NCBI GenBank assembly: GCA_003242275.1
Contig: QGUX01000042.1
Location: 1 to 16,676 of the forward strand
Origin: Pseudomonadota bacterium
GTDB lineage: Bacteria > Pseudomonadota > Gammaproteobacteria > Steroidobacterales > Steroidobacteraceae
Direction of reading: 5' to 3'
Length of the DNA stretch: 16,676 bases
Position numbers and translations under genes: made by a program
The notes under the pieces: generated by a model
Databases searched by the model: none
The model's input: the letters and a program-made list of their open reading frames with translations, nothing else
Told to the model about the DNA's origin: nothing
Shown here: in pieces, positions 1 through 5,769 of the stretch
Layout of the letters: every line of letters begins with the position of its first letter
Numbering within the stretch: position 1 is the first letter of the stretch

Positions 1-57
1 AAGCGCATACGATATTGGGGTTCCCCTCGTGGGCCCCGAGATTTTTATAAGAGACAC
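1..57. other. Residual Illumina Nextera (Tn5) adapter at the contig end, not genomic
   Basis: Bases 24-57 align without gaps to the 34-base Nextera transposase adapter read toward the insert (GTCTCGTGGGCTCGG, then AGATGTGTATAAGAGACAG), matching at 27 of 34 positions. Bases 16-23 are exactly eight bases long, the size of an i7 index. Bases 1-15 match the end of the P7 primer (GCATACGAGAT at 5-15 with one mismatch). The element order P7, 8-base index, transposase adapter is exact, and the mismatches look like low-quality read-through calls. Genomic sequence therefore begins near base 58. Adapter sequences are known; the alignment was made by eye. Confidence 0.93.
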
Positions 58-271
58 CCCCGAAGCCCGTGCCGACCTTCAGCTGCAGGTCGAGGATCAG
101 CACGTCCACCGCCTGCTCCGTGAGGGCGCGCAGCGCCGATCTCTCGTCGGCCACGGTCTCCAGCACGCGCACGCCCTCCTCCTACACCAGCAGCTCGCGC
201 ACCCGCTCGGCGATGCGCGGCGAATCCTCCACCAGCAGGACGCGCAGCTCGTTTCCCGCCAGCGGCGTCAT
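58..271 (-). pseudogene. Receiver-domain response regulator, 3' truncated, with an in-frame TAG
   Basis: Reading the minus strand from an ATG at 271, the frame gives a CheY-like receiver. Residues 10-16 are LRVLLVED (beta-1 with the acidic pair) and a later VLILDLQL supplies the phospho-acceptor aspartate in beta-3. Two things break it. A TAG codon at 184-182 interrupts the frame after 'VRELLV', although homology-like sequence continues in the same frame beyond it. The sequence then ends after 'GTGFG', where adapter begins. The stop is one transition away from CAG, so it could be a base-call error near a poor read end or a real nonsense mutation. The start codon shares base 271 with the stop of the upstream LuxR-type regulator (TGATG arrangement), which suggests translational coupling. 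Whether an output domain followed is unknown. Confidence 0.65.
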
Positions 272-903
272 CAGTTCATGAGTCCGTTCCGCAGCGCATA
301 CGAGGTGATGTCGGCGTTGGACTTGAAGGACATCTTCTCGAGCACCCGCGTGCGGTAGGTGCTCACGGTCTTCACGCTCAGCGACAGCTCGCTGGCGATC
401 TCGGACACCGACTGCCCGGACGCCAGCTTGCAGAAGATCTGGAACTCGCGCTCGGACAGGCCGGCGTGCAGCGGCTTGTCGTGGTCGGTGTCGAGCTCGG
501 ACACCAGCAGCTCGGCGAGGCTGGCGCTGACATAGCGCTTGCCGGCCATCACCTGGTTGACGGCCTTCATCAGCTCGTCCGGCGCGCTCTCCTTCGACAG
601 GTAGCCGCTGGCCCCGGCCTTCAGCACGTTCACGGCGTATTGCCGCTCGGGATAGGCGGACAGCACCAGCACGCGCGTCTCGGGATAGGAGGCGCGCACG
701 TGCTTGAGGATGTCGAGGCCGCCACGGTCCGGCATGTTGATGTCGAGGATCAGCAGGTCGAAACGCGCGCCGCGCAGCATGTCCAGCGTCTGGGACCCGC
801 TGGAGGCTTCGGCGATGGACGCGAAGCGTCCGTTCTGCTGCAGGTACTGCCTCAATCCGGCGCGAACGAGCGCATGATCGTCCGCGATCAGAACCCTGGT
901 CAT
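271..903 (-). CDS. NarL/FixJ (GacA/UvrY-like) two-component response regulator
   Basis: A 210-residue protein of standard family length. The N-terminal receiver (about 1-120) shows the acidic pair D8-D9, phospho-acceptor D54 in LLILDINMP, the switch residue S82 in VLVLSAY, and the conserved lysine K104 in GYLSKES. The C-terminal LuxR-type helix-turn-helix (about 148-207) begins LSEREFQIFCKLASGQ and contains IASELSLSVKTVSTYRTRVLEKM, the recognition-helix region. In this family, phosphorylation by a histidine kinase promotes dimerisation and binding to inverted repeats. The ATG at 903 follows GGGAG at a suitable distance. The gene is first in an operon with the truncated receiver gene. No cognate kinase is adjacent; the three hybrid kinases farther along are candidates. 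The family is clear; GacA/UvrY orthology is not proven. Confidence 0.95.
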   Translation of the reverse strand: MTRVLIADDHALVRAGLRQYLQQNGRFASIAEASSGSQTLDMLRGARFDLLILDINMPDRGGLDILKHVRASYPETRVLVLSAYPERQYAVNVLKAGASGYLSKESAPDELMKAVNQVMAGKRYVSASLAELLVSELDTDHDKPLHAGLSEREFQIFCKLASGQSVSEIASELSLSVKTVSTYRTRVLEKMSFKSNADITSYALRNGLMN

Positions 904-993
904 AACTGCTCCCTTGCCCGACTCCCCGGGCGGTCTGCCGGAAATTCTTGCCCAGCCAGCGGTCCAGGCAACGCAGTCGCCAACCGCAGCATA

Positions 994-1037
994 CGTCGGA
1001 TGAGTCCTACGTGGTCAAGCGGGCGACCGTTCCTACA
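994..1037 (+). promoter_or_regulatory. Degenerate TGTAGG-N6-CCTACA box plus a CCTACA half site
   Basis: CGTCGG at 994-999 and CCTACG at 1006-1011 form an imperfect version of the palindrome seen intact at 12924-12941. A second CCTACA lies at 1032-1037 and is followed by a T7 tract (1039-1045) that stands out in this GC-rich DNA. Both CCTAC copies point toward the lipoprotein gene starting at 1148, about 110 and 137 bases upstream. The regulatory role is inferred from repetition across the window. Confidence 0.45.
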
Positions 1038-1147
1038 GTTTTTTTCGCTCCGCTCCCACAGGCGAATCGTCGCGACTGGCCGACACTGGCCTTCGCGCAG
1101 GGCCGGGCGGGATGAAGCCGGTGATGCGCGCAACCGAGGAGAAACTG

Positions 1148-1339
1148 ATGACGAGACAACCCGGACTGGTGGTGGTGGCATTGGCAGGGCTCCTGGCCGC
1201 GGGCCTTGCCGCCTGCGAGAAGAAGGGTCCGCTGGAGCAGGCCGCCGAAGAGGTGGATGAAGCCGTCGACACCGCCAGGCGCGGCGAAGAGTCCACCGCG
1301 ACCAAGGTGGACGACGCCATCGACGAACTGCGCGAGTGA
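1148..1339 (+). CDS. Small acidic lipoprotein, hypothetical
   Basis: A 63-residue product with a type II (lipoprotein) signal peptide. A basic start (MTRQPG) is followed by a hydrophobic stretch and the lipobox LAAC with the lipidated cysteine at residue 23. The mature part of about 41 residues begins CEKKGPLEQ and is charged and helical-looking (AAEEVDEAVDTARRG, DDAIDELRE), in the style of short coiled-coil lipoproteins. The ATG at 1148 was chosen because GAGGAG (1136-1141) lies 6 bases upstream and the signal peptide starts there; an in-frame ATG at 1112 would add a poor N-terminus. It stands alone, converging on the transporter operon, whose last stop is 3 bases away. The residue after cysteine is glutamate, so outer-membrane sorting would be expected under the E. 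coli +2 rule. Function unknown. Confidence 0.8.
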   Translation: MTRQPGLVVVALAGLLAAGLAACEKKGPLEQAAEEVDEAVDTARRGEESTATKVDDAIDELRE

Positions 1340-1342
1340 GCT

Positions 1343-2446
1343 TCAGGCCTTGAGAGTCACCCGCCTGCGCCAGGTGGCACGGCGCAGGCGGGCGCGGCGA
1401 CGGTCGTCGGCATCACACTCGGCCAGGGCGCCCCGCCCCAGCACCTGTCCCCACGGCCGCAGCGTGGGGTGCGCATCCAGCGCGATCTTCACCGACGTCA
1501 GGATGGGCACGGCGAGGAAGGCCCCGCCGATGCCCCATGCGGTCGCGCCCACCAGCACCCCGGCGATCACGATCAGCGGGTTCAGCAGCAACCTCCTGCC
1601 CAGCAGCAGCGGCGTGACGAACTGCGACTCGGCAATGTGCAGCAGCAGGAACACGATAGCCGGCAGCAGGATCACGCCCGAGGCGCCATGCTCGGCCAGT
1701 CCGCCGGCCACGATCACCAGCGTGGTGATCATCGCGCCCACGATGGGAATGAAGTTCATCAGGCCGGCGATCAGGCCATAGGCGGCGGCGTCCTCGACGC
1801 CCATCACCGTCAATACGAGGCCGGTGACCACGCCGAAGACCAGGTTGATCAGCGTCACCAGCTGCAGGTAGTACGCCGCCTGCGTGCGGATGGACACGCA
1901 CACCCGCAGCCACGCCCGGCGGCGGTCGCGCGTGCGCACCGCGGCCAGTGCAGCCCGGCCGACACTGGTGCCGCAGGTGAGGATGAAATGGCAGAGGATC
2001 AGGCTGGTGCCGATCGCGACCAGGGAAGAGCCGATGCCTGCCGCCAGCGGCGTCAGCATCTCCAGCAGCGCGCCCGGTTCGCCCCGCATGTTCCTCTGGC
2101 CGGTCCAGCGCGCAGCGAAGTCGTAACCGGCATCCACCAGCTCGGGCGCGCGGGCGGCCAGCTGTGCCAGCGGCATGTGCACGGCCCACAGCAGCGCCGC
2201 ACTGGCACCCAGCAATGCCGCCAGCGACAGGATGGAGGCAATGGCGCGCGGCAGGCCCAGGTGCGCGGCGCGGTTGACGACCGGGAAGAGCGCGATGGAC
2301 AGCAGCACGGCGGCCAGCGCCGGCACGGCGATGGTGCGGCTGAAGATCAGCACGCCCAGCAGCAGCAGGACCACGCAGCCCTTCATCAGCCGGACCAGGC
2401 GGTCGCGGCCCACCGTGGTCACCGGCACGGCGCGGATCTCGCTCAC
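1343..2446 (-). CDS. AI-2E (TqsA/PerM/YdiK-type) family transporter
   Basis: A 367-residue multi-pass membrane protein. Family marks include NFIPIVGAM at 231-239 and a C-terminal block running from HIAESQFVTPLLLGRR through NPLIVIAGVLVG to the GGAFLAVPILTSVK segment (about 270-320). Hydrophobic segments lie near 23-58, 68-90, 134-158, 192-216, 222-248, 255-272 and 287-318. The family is named after E. coli TqsA, an exporter of the AI-2 signal, but most members transport unknown substrates or exchange ions, so AI-2 transport should not be assumed. The C-terminal tail (347-367) is very arginine-rich and cytosolic-looking. This is the last gene of the minus-strand operon starting at 3610; its ATG overlaps the preceding stop by 4 bases, implying coupling. 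Confidence 0.92.
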   Translation of the reverse strand: MSEIRAVPVTTVGRDRLVRLMKGCVVLLLLGVLIFSRTIAVPALAAVLLSIALFPVVNRAAHLGLPRAIASILSLAALLGASAALLWAVHMPLAQLAARAPELVDAGYDFAARWTGQRNMRGEPGALLEMLTPLAAGIGSSLVAIGTSLILCHFILTCGTSVGRAALAAVRTRDRRRAWLRVCVSIRTQAAYYLQLVTLINLVFGVVTGLVLTVMGVEDAAAYGLIAGLMNFIPIVGAMITTLVIVAGGLAEHGASGVILLPAIVFLLLHIAESQFVTPLLLGRRLLLNPLIVIAGVLVGATAWGIGGAFLAVPILTSVKIALDAHPTLRPWGQVLGRGALAECDADDRRRARLRRATWRRRVTLKA

Positions 2447-2721
2447 CGGCCGGCTCCCGCCAGGTTCATCAGCATCGCCAGCAGGCCGCGGCCGTGACCC
2501 CGGCCGCGGCCGCGCCGGCGGCGTCGACCGATGGCGACCGATGCCAGCGCGCCCAGCAGCGCGGCAGCCATGCCGCGGCGGCGCGGGTCGAGCAGGAAGC
2601 GCATGGCGCGGCTGCGTGGAAACACATCCTCGTCCTCGTGGCCGGGCTGGCCGGCGAACAGCACGGCGCGCAGCCGCTCACGGCTCTTCTCGAGCTCGGC
2701 GGTCAGGGCAGCCGGGTCCAT
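2443..2721 (-). CDS. Small Arg-rich membrane-associated protein, hypothetical (YqjK-position)
   Basis: A 92-residue protein that I do not recognise by sequence. The N-terminal third is charged and helical (LTAELEKSRERLRAVLF). A single hydrophobic stretch lies at about 51-64 (MAAALLGALASVAI), followed by a run of arginine and glycine (66-78) and a short hydrophobic end. The gene is held in place by tight packing: its start overlaps the end of the YqjE-like gene by 19 bases and its stop overlaps the AI-2E gene start by 4 bases. In E. coli the yqjD-yqjE pair is followed by the small gene yqjK, so this may be a positional counterpart, but I see no clear similarity. The basic tract after the membrane segment suggests an inside-facing, nucleic-acid- or lipid-binding end; that is inference. 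Confidence 0.75.
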   Translation of the reverse strand: MDPAALTAELEKSRERLRAVLFAGQPGHEDEDVFPRSRAMRFLLDPRRRGMAAALLGALASVAIGRRRRRGRGRGHGRGLLAMLMNLAGAGR

Positions 2722-3080
2722 TGGGCGAACAGCTCCCTGTCCTTGGCGAGTTCATCCCGCAGCAGTCCCGTCGCGCGGCCGTCGCGCGGCGAGCGCATCG
2801 CCACCGCCGCCGCGATCGCCGCGATGGCCAGCAGGGCCCCGGCGCTGGTGGCCACGTACGCGAAACGCCAGGGTGTTTCCCAGAGCGCGACCAGGCCGGC
2901 CATCCATGCCGCCGCCAGGCCGGCGAGGCCGGCCAGCATGGCCAGCGCCAGCCAGCACAGCCGCTTGGCCAGCGCGGCCCGGTACTCGCCGAACGCCGCC
3001 GCGCCAAGCCCGGCGTAGGCCCGGACATGACGCACCAGCGGATCGAGTACCGCGAGGAGATGCAGCCCTATCGCCGGCAT
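2703..3080 (-). CDS. YqjE-like (phage-holin-family/DUF1469-type) inner-membrane protein
   Basis: 125 residues from the ATG at 3080. A short amphipathic N-terminus (MPAIGLHLLAVLDPL) is followed by FGEYRAALAKR, then two long transmembrane helices (about 41-66 and 71-95), and a charged C-terminus with LLRDELAKDRELFAQW. The pattern of two central helices and a terminal 'ELxKD..LF' segment is typical of the YqjE family, which was annotated as 'phage holin family' without phage involvement. An upstream in-frame start at 3134 is possible, but it would lie deep inside the DUF883 gene. The chosen start overlaps the end of that gene by 13 bases. In E. coli the neighbour YqjD is a membrane anchor for ribosomes in stationary phase, so a membrane-stress role is likely. 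No Shine-Dalgarno is evident, consistent with coupled translation. Confidence 0.85.
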   Translation of the reverse strand: MPAIGLHLLAVLDPLVRHVRAYAGLGAAAFGEYRAALAKRLCWLALAMLAGLAGLAAAWMAGLVALWETPWRFAYVATSAGALLAIAAIAAAVAMRSPRDGRATGLLRDELAKDRELFAQWTRLP

Positions 3081-3442
3081 AGCAGCGCGCCGGCGAGCAG
3101 GCCGGCCGCCGCGGAAATGCCCACGGCGGTCCATGGCCGCTCATGCACATAGTCGTCGGTGGCACGGACCGCGCGACGGGTGCTGTCGGCGGCGAGCTCC
3201 AGGCTGTCGCGCGTGGCCGAACGCACGCGCTCGATCGAGGACTCCAGCTTGGCGCGCACGCGGGCGATGTCGGCATCGCTCACGTCGGAGACCCGCCGCA
3301 GCAGCTCCTCGACATCGTCGAAGAATTTCTGCAGTTCGGTGCCGCGGCGACGCAGGGCCTCACCCGAGCGATGCAACGCATCGCCAGTATGCTGTCCCGC
3401 CTGGTGCGCGAAGTCGGCGAGGTTGTCGGCTGCCCTTCCCAT
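3068..3442 (-). CDS. DUF883 family protein (YqjD/ElaB-like)
   Basis: A 124-residue protein. Most of it (about 10-95) is a charged amphipathic helix with repeated E/R/D heptad-like spacing (ELQKFFDDVEELLRR, ARVRAKLESSIERVR). It ends in the DUF883 signature: DDYVHERPW, then a single C-terminal transmembrane helix TAVGISAAAGLLAGALL and a short basic tail. E. coli members (YqjD, ElaB, YgaM) are C-tail-anchored inner-membrane proteins that bind ribosomes and accumulate in stationary phase under RpoS. The ATG lies 3 bases after the DUF1328 stop, with GGAGG in the end of that gene serving as ribosome site. Second gene of the operon. Confidence 0.93.
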   Translation of the reverse strand: MGRAADNLADFAHQAGQHTGDALHRSGEALRRRGTELQKFFDDVEELLRRVSDVSDADIARVRAKLESSIERVRSATRDSLELAADSTRRAVRATDDYVHERPWTAVGISAAAGLLAGALLCRR

Positions 3443-3445
3443 TGT

Positions 3446-3610
3446 TCATACCCTCCGGTTCCGGCCCAGCAGGAAGGTGGCCAGTGCCACCACCAGGAAC
3501 ACCACGAACAGGATCTTCGCGATGCCCGCGGCACCGGCAGCGATACCGGTGAATCCCAGCAGCGCGGCGATCAGCGCGATGACGAAGAAGACGACGGCAT
3601 AGTGAAGCAT
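3446..3610 (-). CDS. DUF1328 (YtjA-like) small membrane protein
   Basis: A 54-residue protein starting [20 protein letters not shown], followed by a glycine/alanine turn ([14 protein letters not shown]) and a second hydrophobic helix ([15 protein letters not shown]) with a basic end. This two-helix hairpin with central GxxAAGAAxIAK is characteristic of DUF1328/YtjA. The start at 3610 is fixed by GGAGGAG located 4-5 bases upstream; the longer frame beginning at 3667 adds a proline/arginine-rich stretch unlike the family. It is the first gene of the operon DUF1328, DUF883, YqjE-like, Arg-rich protein, transporter. Small proteins of this class are usually envelope- or stationary-phase-stress induced; the molecular role is unknown. 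Confidence 0.93.
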   Translation of the reverse strand: MLHYAVVFFVIALIAALLGFTGIAAGAAGIAKILFVVFLVVALATFLLGRNRRV

Positions 3611-3668
3611 TGCACTCCTCCAGGCCGGCCGGCGGCCGGCTTTCGGACATCCTCTTCCAGGCCGCATC

Positions 3669-3801
3669 GGACGTCAGCGGCGACGGCTTCCTTTCCGGTG
3701 TAGGAGTGACCTGACCCTGACGTCCTGGCCTTCACGCCTGCTGCCGCAAGGAAGGCAAGCAACGGCGTGGGCTAGGACGCCCCCTATGCTCCCTGACGTC
3801 C
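3669..3801. repeat. Three copies of the 8-mer TGACGTCC in a divergent promoter region
   Basis: TGACGTCC occurs at 3718-3725 and 3794-3801 on the plus strand, and as its reverse complement GGACGTCA at 3669-3676. All three are inside the 272-bp region between the DUF1328 operon and the divergent lipoprotein-csbD pair. A fourth copy lies at 12776-12783, upstream of the ferritin-like gene. The core GACGTC is itself palindromic. With 70% G+C, far fewer than one copy would be expected in a region this short. The binding protein is unknown. Confidence 0.5.
3699..3704 (-). promoter_or_regulatory. CCTACA half box facing the DUF1328 operon
   Basis: TGTAGG on the plus strand reads CCTACA toward the DUF1328 start, 89 bases away. 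The partner arm six bases further upstream (GGTCAG on the minus strand) matches the full palindrome at only three of six positions. It mirrors the CCTACA at 3806-3811 that faces the divergent gene. Confidence 0.4.
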
Positions 3802-3811
3802 CGCACCTACA
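3771..3811 (+). promoter_or_regulatory. Degenerate box and CCTACA half site facing the lipoprotein-csbD operon
   Basis: GCTAGG (3771-3776) and CCTATG (3783-3788), six bases apart, form a degenerate copy of the TGTAGG-N6-CCTACA palindrome. A perfect half site, CCTACA, follows at 3806-3811, 72 bases before the ATG at 3883. One TGACGTCC copy lies between them. The function is inferred from recurrence at other stress-gene promoters here. Confidence 0.4.
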
Positions 3812-3882
3812 GCCCGGGCAATCGCGGCAGGTGACCATGCCAGCCGGTTGAGAACTGCGGCCCTTCCGCAAGGAGTACCGTC

Positions 3883-4329
3883 ATGACCAGAAGCAAGACC
3901 CTGTCCCTCGCGGCCTCTGCCGCGCTCACGCTCGCGTTGGCGGCCTGCAACCAGGCGGAGCCACCGGCGGAAGTCGCTGCGGACGTCGCCGAGGCACAGG
4001 CCGAGCGCAGCGAGTCCATCGCCGAAGCGCGGATGGAGGAATCGGAGGTGCAGTCCGAAACGGCCCGCGCGGCCGCGTCGGTGGATCCGGACGACCGCGG
4101 CGACGCCCTCGAGGATCGCGCCGAGGCGCGCTACAACACGGCCATCGCCGAGGCCCGCGGCGACCTCGAGGTGGCACGCCAGGGCTGCGAATCCCTGAGC
4201 GGCGCGGCACAGGAGGACTGCAAGGACAGCGCGCAGGCCACCTACGAGGCCGCGCGTGACAGCGCGGAGCAGCAGCTGGATGCGGCCCGCCGCGCCAGCG
4301 ACCAGATCCAGCAGCGCGACAACCGCTGA
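3883..4329 (+). CDS. Coiled-coil lipoprotein, hypothetical
   Basis: A 148-residue protein with a lipoprotein signal peptide: basic MTRSK, hydrophobic core, and lipobox LALAAC with the lipid-accepting cysteine at residue 22. The mature chain is almost wholly polar and helical, rich in Ala, Glu, Arg, Asp and Gln, with repeated EARxxxE-type spacing typical of periplasmic coiled coils. It holds two further cysteines (in QGCESL and QEDCKDS, 12 residues apart) that could form a disulfide. AAGGAG (3870-3875) lies 7 bases before the ATG. csbD follows after 24 bases, so the two probably form an operon. This resembles small stress-induced lipoproteins found beside csbD and BON genes in other proteobacteria, but I cannot assign a family. 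Confidence 0.85.
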   Translation: MTRSKTLSLAASAALTLALAACNQAEPPAEVAADVAEAQAERSESIAEARMEESEVQSETARAAASVDPDDRGDALEDRAEARYNTAIAEARGDLEVARQGCESLSGAAQEDCKDSAQATYEAARDSAEQQLDAARRASDQIQQRDNR

Positions 4330-4353
4330 ACGGCAACGACACGAGGAGGAGAC

Positions 4354-4542
4354 ATGAACCGCGACATCATCGAAGGCAACTGGCGGCAGATGAAGGGCAA
4401 GGTCAAGGCCCGCTGGGGAAAGCTCACGGATGACGAGCTCGACCAGATCGAGGGCAACTACGAGGTCCTCCTGGGAAAGATCCAGGAGGCCTATGGCATC
4501 TCGCGCGAGGAGGCCGAGCGCGACCTGTCGCAGCTGAACTGA
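4354..4542 (+). CDS. CsbD family stress protein (YjbJ-like)
   Basis: A 62-residue hydrophilic protein with the complete CsbD signature: MNRDIIEGNWRQMKGKVKARWGKLTDDELDQIEG, and then an E/K-rich helix ending GISREEAERDLSQL. Residues W10, K14-K16, W21, G22 and the LTDDEL turn are the family's characteristic positions. CsbD proteins are small, highly expressed general-stress proteins (sigma-B-dependent in Bacillus; YjbJ is abundant in stationary-phase E. coli) with no defined biochemistry. A strong ribosome site (GAGGAGGA) precedes the ATG. The gene is second in the operon with the lipoprotein at 3883 and ends before a strong terminator hairpin at 4565-4593 shared with the convergent BON gene. 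Confidence 0.96.
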   Translation: MNRDIIEGNWRQMKGKVKARWGKLTDDELDQIEGNYEVLLGKIQEAYGISREEAERDLSQLN

Positions 4543-4564
4543 TCATCGGGGAAGCAGCAGCAGG

Positions 4565-4593
4565 AAAAAGGGCCCGGGTTTCCCCGGGCCCTT
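4565..4593. terminator. Bidirectional intrinsic terminator between csbD and the BON gene
   Basis: A perfect 9-bp stem, GGGCCCGGG (4570-4578) and CCCGGGCCC (4583-4591), encloses a 4-base loop TTTC. Read on the minus strand the stem is followed by T5 (4569-4565), a classic U-tract for the BON gene ending at 4627. Read on the plus strand it is followed by TTCTGCTT, a weaker tract serving csbD. Confidence 0.88.
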
Positions 4594-4626
4594 CTGCTTC
4601 CACCTCCAGGGTTCCACGGCGCCGCG

Positions 4627-4938
4627 TCAGCGCTTGACCTGGAGCTGGTTGTCCACCGACTTCACGCCCTCGACGTCGCGGGCGATGCGCCCGGCGGTGC
4701 GGGCTTCGGCCTCCGTATCCGCCCAACCCGTGAGCGTCACCGCTCCGTTGGTGGAATCCACGTTCACCTCCAGCCCTTCGACTTCCTTCGAATCGAGCAG
4801 CTTCGCCTTCACCCTGGCGGTGATGCTGACGTCGTCGACGTACTGGCCGGCCGTGGACTGGCCGCGGAACACATTGCAACCCGGCAGCGCGACACCGGCC
4901 ATGAGCACCACGGCCAGGCTCCTGGTAAAGATGTTCAT
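4627..4938 (-). CDS. BON-domain lipoprotein
   Basis: A 103-residue protein. The signal peptide MNIFTRSLAVVLMAGVALPG ends in lipobox LPGC, with C21 as the lipidation site. One BON domain follows (about 36-102): DVSITARVKAKLLDS, then VEGLEVNVDSTNGAVTLTGWADT, then ARTAGRIARDVEGVKSVDNQLQV. The BON fold occurs in OsmY and DolP and is thought to bind phospholipid or stabilise the envelope; OsmY is strongly induced by osmotic and stationary stress. The ATG at 4938 has GGAGG five bases upstream; longer frames upstream have no family support. It converges on csbD through a shared terminator and diverges from the outer-membrane protein gene at 5206. Confidence 0.94.
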   Translation of the reverse strand: MNIFTRSLAVVLMAGVALPGCNVFRGQSTAGQYVDDVSITARVKAKLLDSKEVEGLEVNVDSTNGAVTLTGWADTEAEARTAGRIARDVEGVKSVDNQLQVKR

Positions 4939-5029
4939 TGAACCTCCAAGACGTATGACACCGCATTCACGGTGCAGGCACTTTGCGGACGCGACCGATG
5001 CGGCGACACGGGACCGGGCCGCTGCCTGC

Positions 5030-5107
5030 TGTAGGAGGCGGCGCCGGCATGGGGCCGCGCGGCGCCGTCGGGCGGAATGCACGGGCGCGTCCGGACATCC
5101 TCCTACA
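5030..5107. repeat. Nested inverted repeat between divergent BON and OMP genes
   Basis: TGTAGGAGG (5030-5038) is perfectly inverted as CCTCCTACA (5099-5107). Between them an inner pair, GGCGGCGCCG (5037-5046) and CGGCGCCGTC (5060-5069), matches at nine of ten positions. Each outer arm presents CCTACA toward the nearer gene: 92 bases from the BON start and 99 from the OMP start. This could be a pair of divergent operator half sites. The TGTAGGAG...CTCCTACA ends also resemble REP-type intergenic repeats common in Xanthomonadaceae, so a repeat-element remnant is the main alternative. Confidence 0.5.
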
Positions 5108-5205
5108 CCTGCTCGGCGGAATTCGCCGCTTTGCCGCATCGGCACCGTGAAAGATCGTGCACGCATCCGGGGCATCGTGGACCCCGTCGAACAGAGGAGA
5201 AGGCA

Positions 5206-5763
5206 ATGAAGAATTCGATCAGGTCGGCCACCTGGCTGGTGGCGCTCGCGGCACTGGGCCTGTCCGCAACCGCGACCGCCCAGGGGTTCTACGTGGGTGC
5301 CTCCGCGCAGCAGTCGCGATTCGACGCGGATGACTTCGACATCGACGACGTGGACGACGAGGACACGGGCTGGAAGATCTTCGCCGGCTTCCGCCCCGTC
5401 CCCAACTTCGGGCTCGAGGCCGCCTACACGCACTTCGGCAAGGCACAGGCCCCTTCCGTGGCCGTGGGTGGCCCGCTCGAGGCCAAGGCCGAGGCCTTCT
5501 CCCTGTTCGGCGTGGCCCTGATGCCGGTGGGGCCGGTGGACCTGTTCCTGAAGGCAGGCGCCTCGCGCCTGGAATCCAAGGGCAGTGTGGGCGCGGTGTT
5601 CTTCGACGACGACGAAATCGAGTTCGCCTATGGCGCGGGCGTGCAGTTCAACCTGGGGCCGCTCGGCCTGCGGGCGGAGTACGAGAAATTCGACACCGAC
5701 GTCATCGGCGACCTCGACGTGATCTCGGCGGGCGTGGTGTTCACGTTCATGCCGCGCGAGTAG
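5206..5763 (+). CDS. Outer-membrane beta-barrel protein (OmpA-N/opacity-like)
   Basis: A 185-residue protein with a Sec signal peptide, likely cleaved after ATA at residue 25, giving a mature N-terminus QGFYVGAS. The rest alternates polar and aromatic/hydrophobic residues typical of an eight-stranded barrel: FYVGASAQQSRF, WKIFAGFRPVPNFGLEAAYTHFG, KAEAFSLFGVALMP, DLFLKAGASRLES, IEFAYGAGVQFNL, LGLRAEYEKFD and the final strand ISAGVVFTF. The first extracellular loop is strikingly acidic (about residues 39-54: DADDFDIDDVDDEDTG), a possible cation-binding loop. The ATG at 5206 follows GAGGAGAAGG; an upstream in-frame start at 5077 lacks a signal peptide. It is divergent from the BON lipoprotein and lies in the stress island. 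It ends before a strong hairpin at 5770. Confidence 0.9.
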   Translation: MKNSIRSATWLVALAALGLSATATAQGFYVGASAQQSRFDADDFDIDDVDDEDTGWKIFAGFRPVPNFGLEAAYTHFGKAQAPSVAVGGPLEAKAEAFSLFGVALMPVGPVDLFLKAGASRLESKGSVGAVFFDDDEIEFAYGAGVQFNLGPLGLRAEYEKFDTDVIGDLDVISAGVVFTFMPRE

Positions 5764-5769
5764 CAGGAC

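Noticed and set aside
1011..1045. Intrinsic terminator ending in the T7 tract at 1039-1045
   Set aside because: The only stem upstream is 4 bp (GGTC/GACC) and ends 10 bases before the T tract, so no credible hairpin abuts it.
1343..2446. Quorum-sensing AI-2 exporter
   Set aside because: The family name does not establish substrate; no luxS or lsr genes are in the window.
2703..3080. Prophage holin, suggested by the family name of the YqjE-like protein
   Set aside because: No lysis, structural or integrase genes are nearby; the context is the chromosomal yqjD/yqjE-type stress operon.
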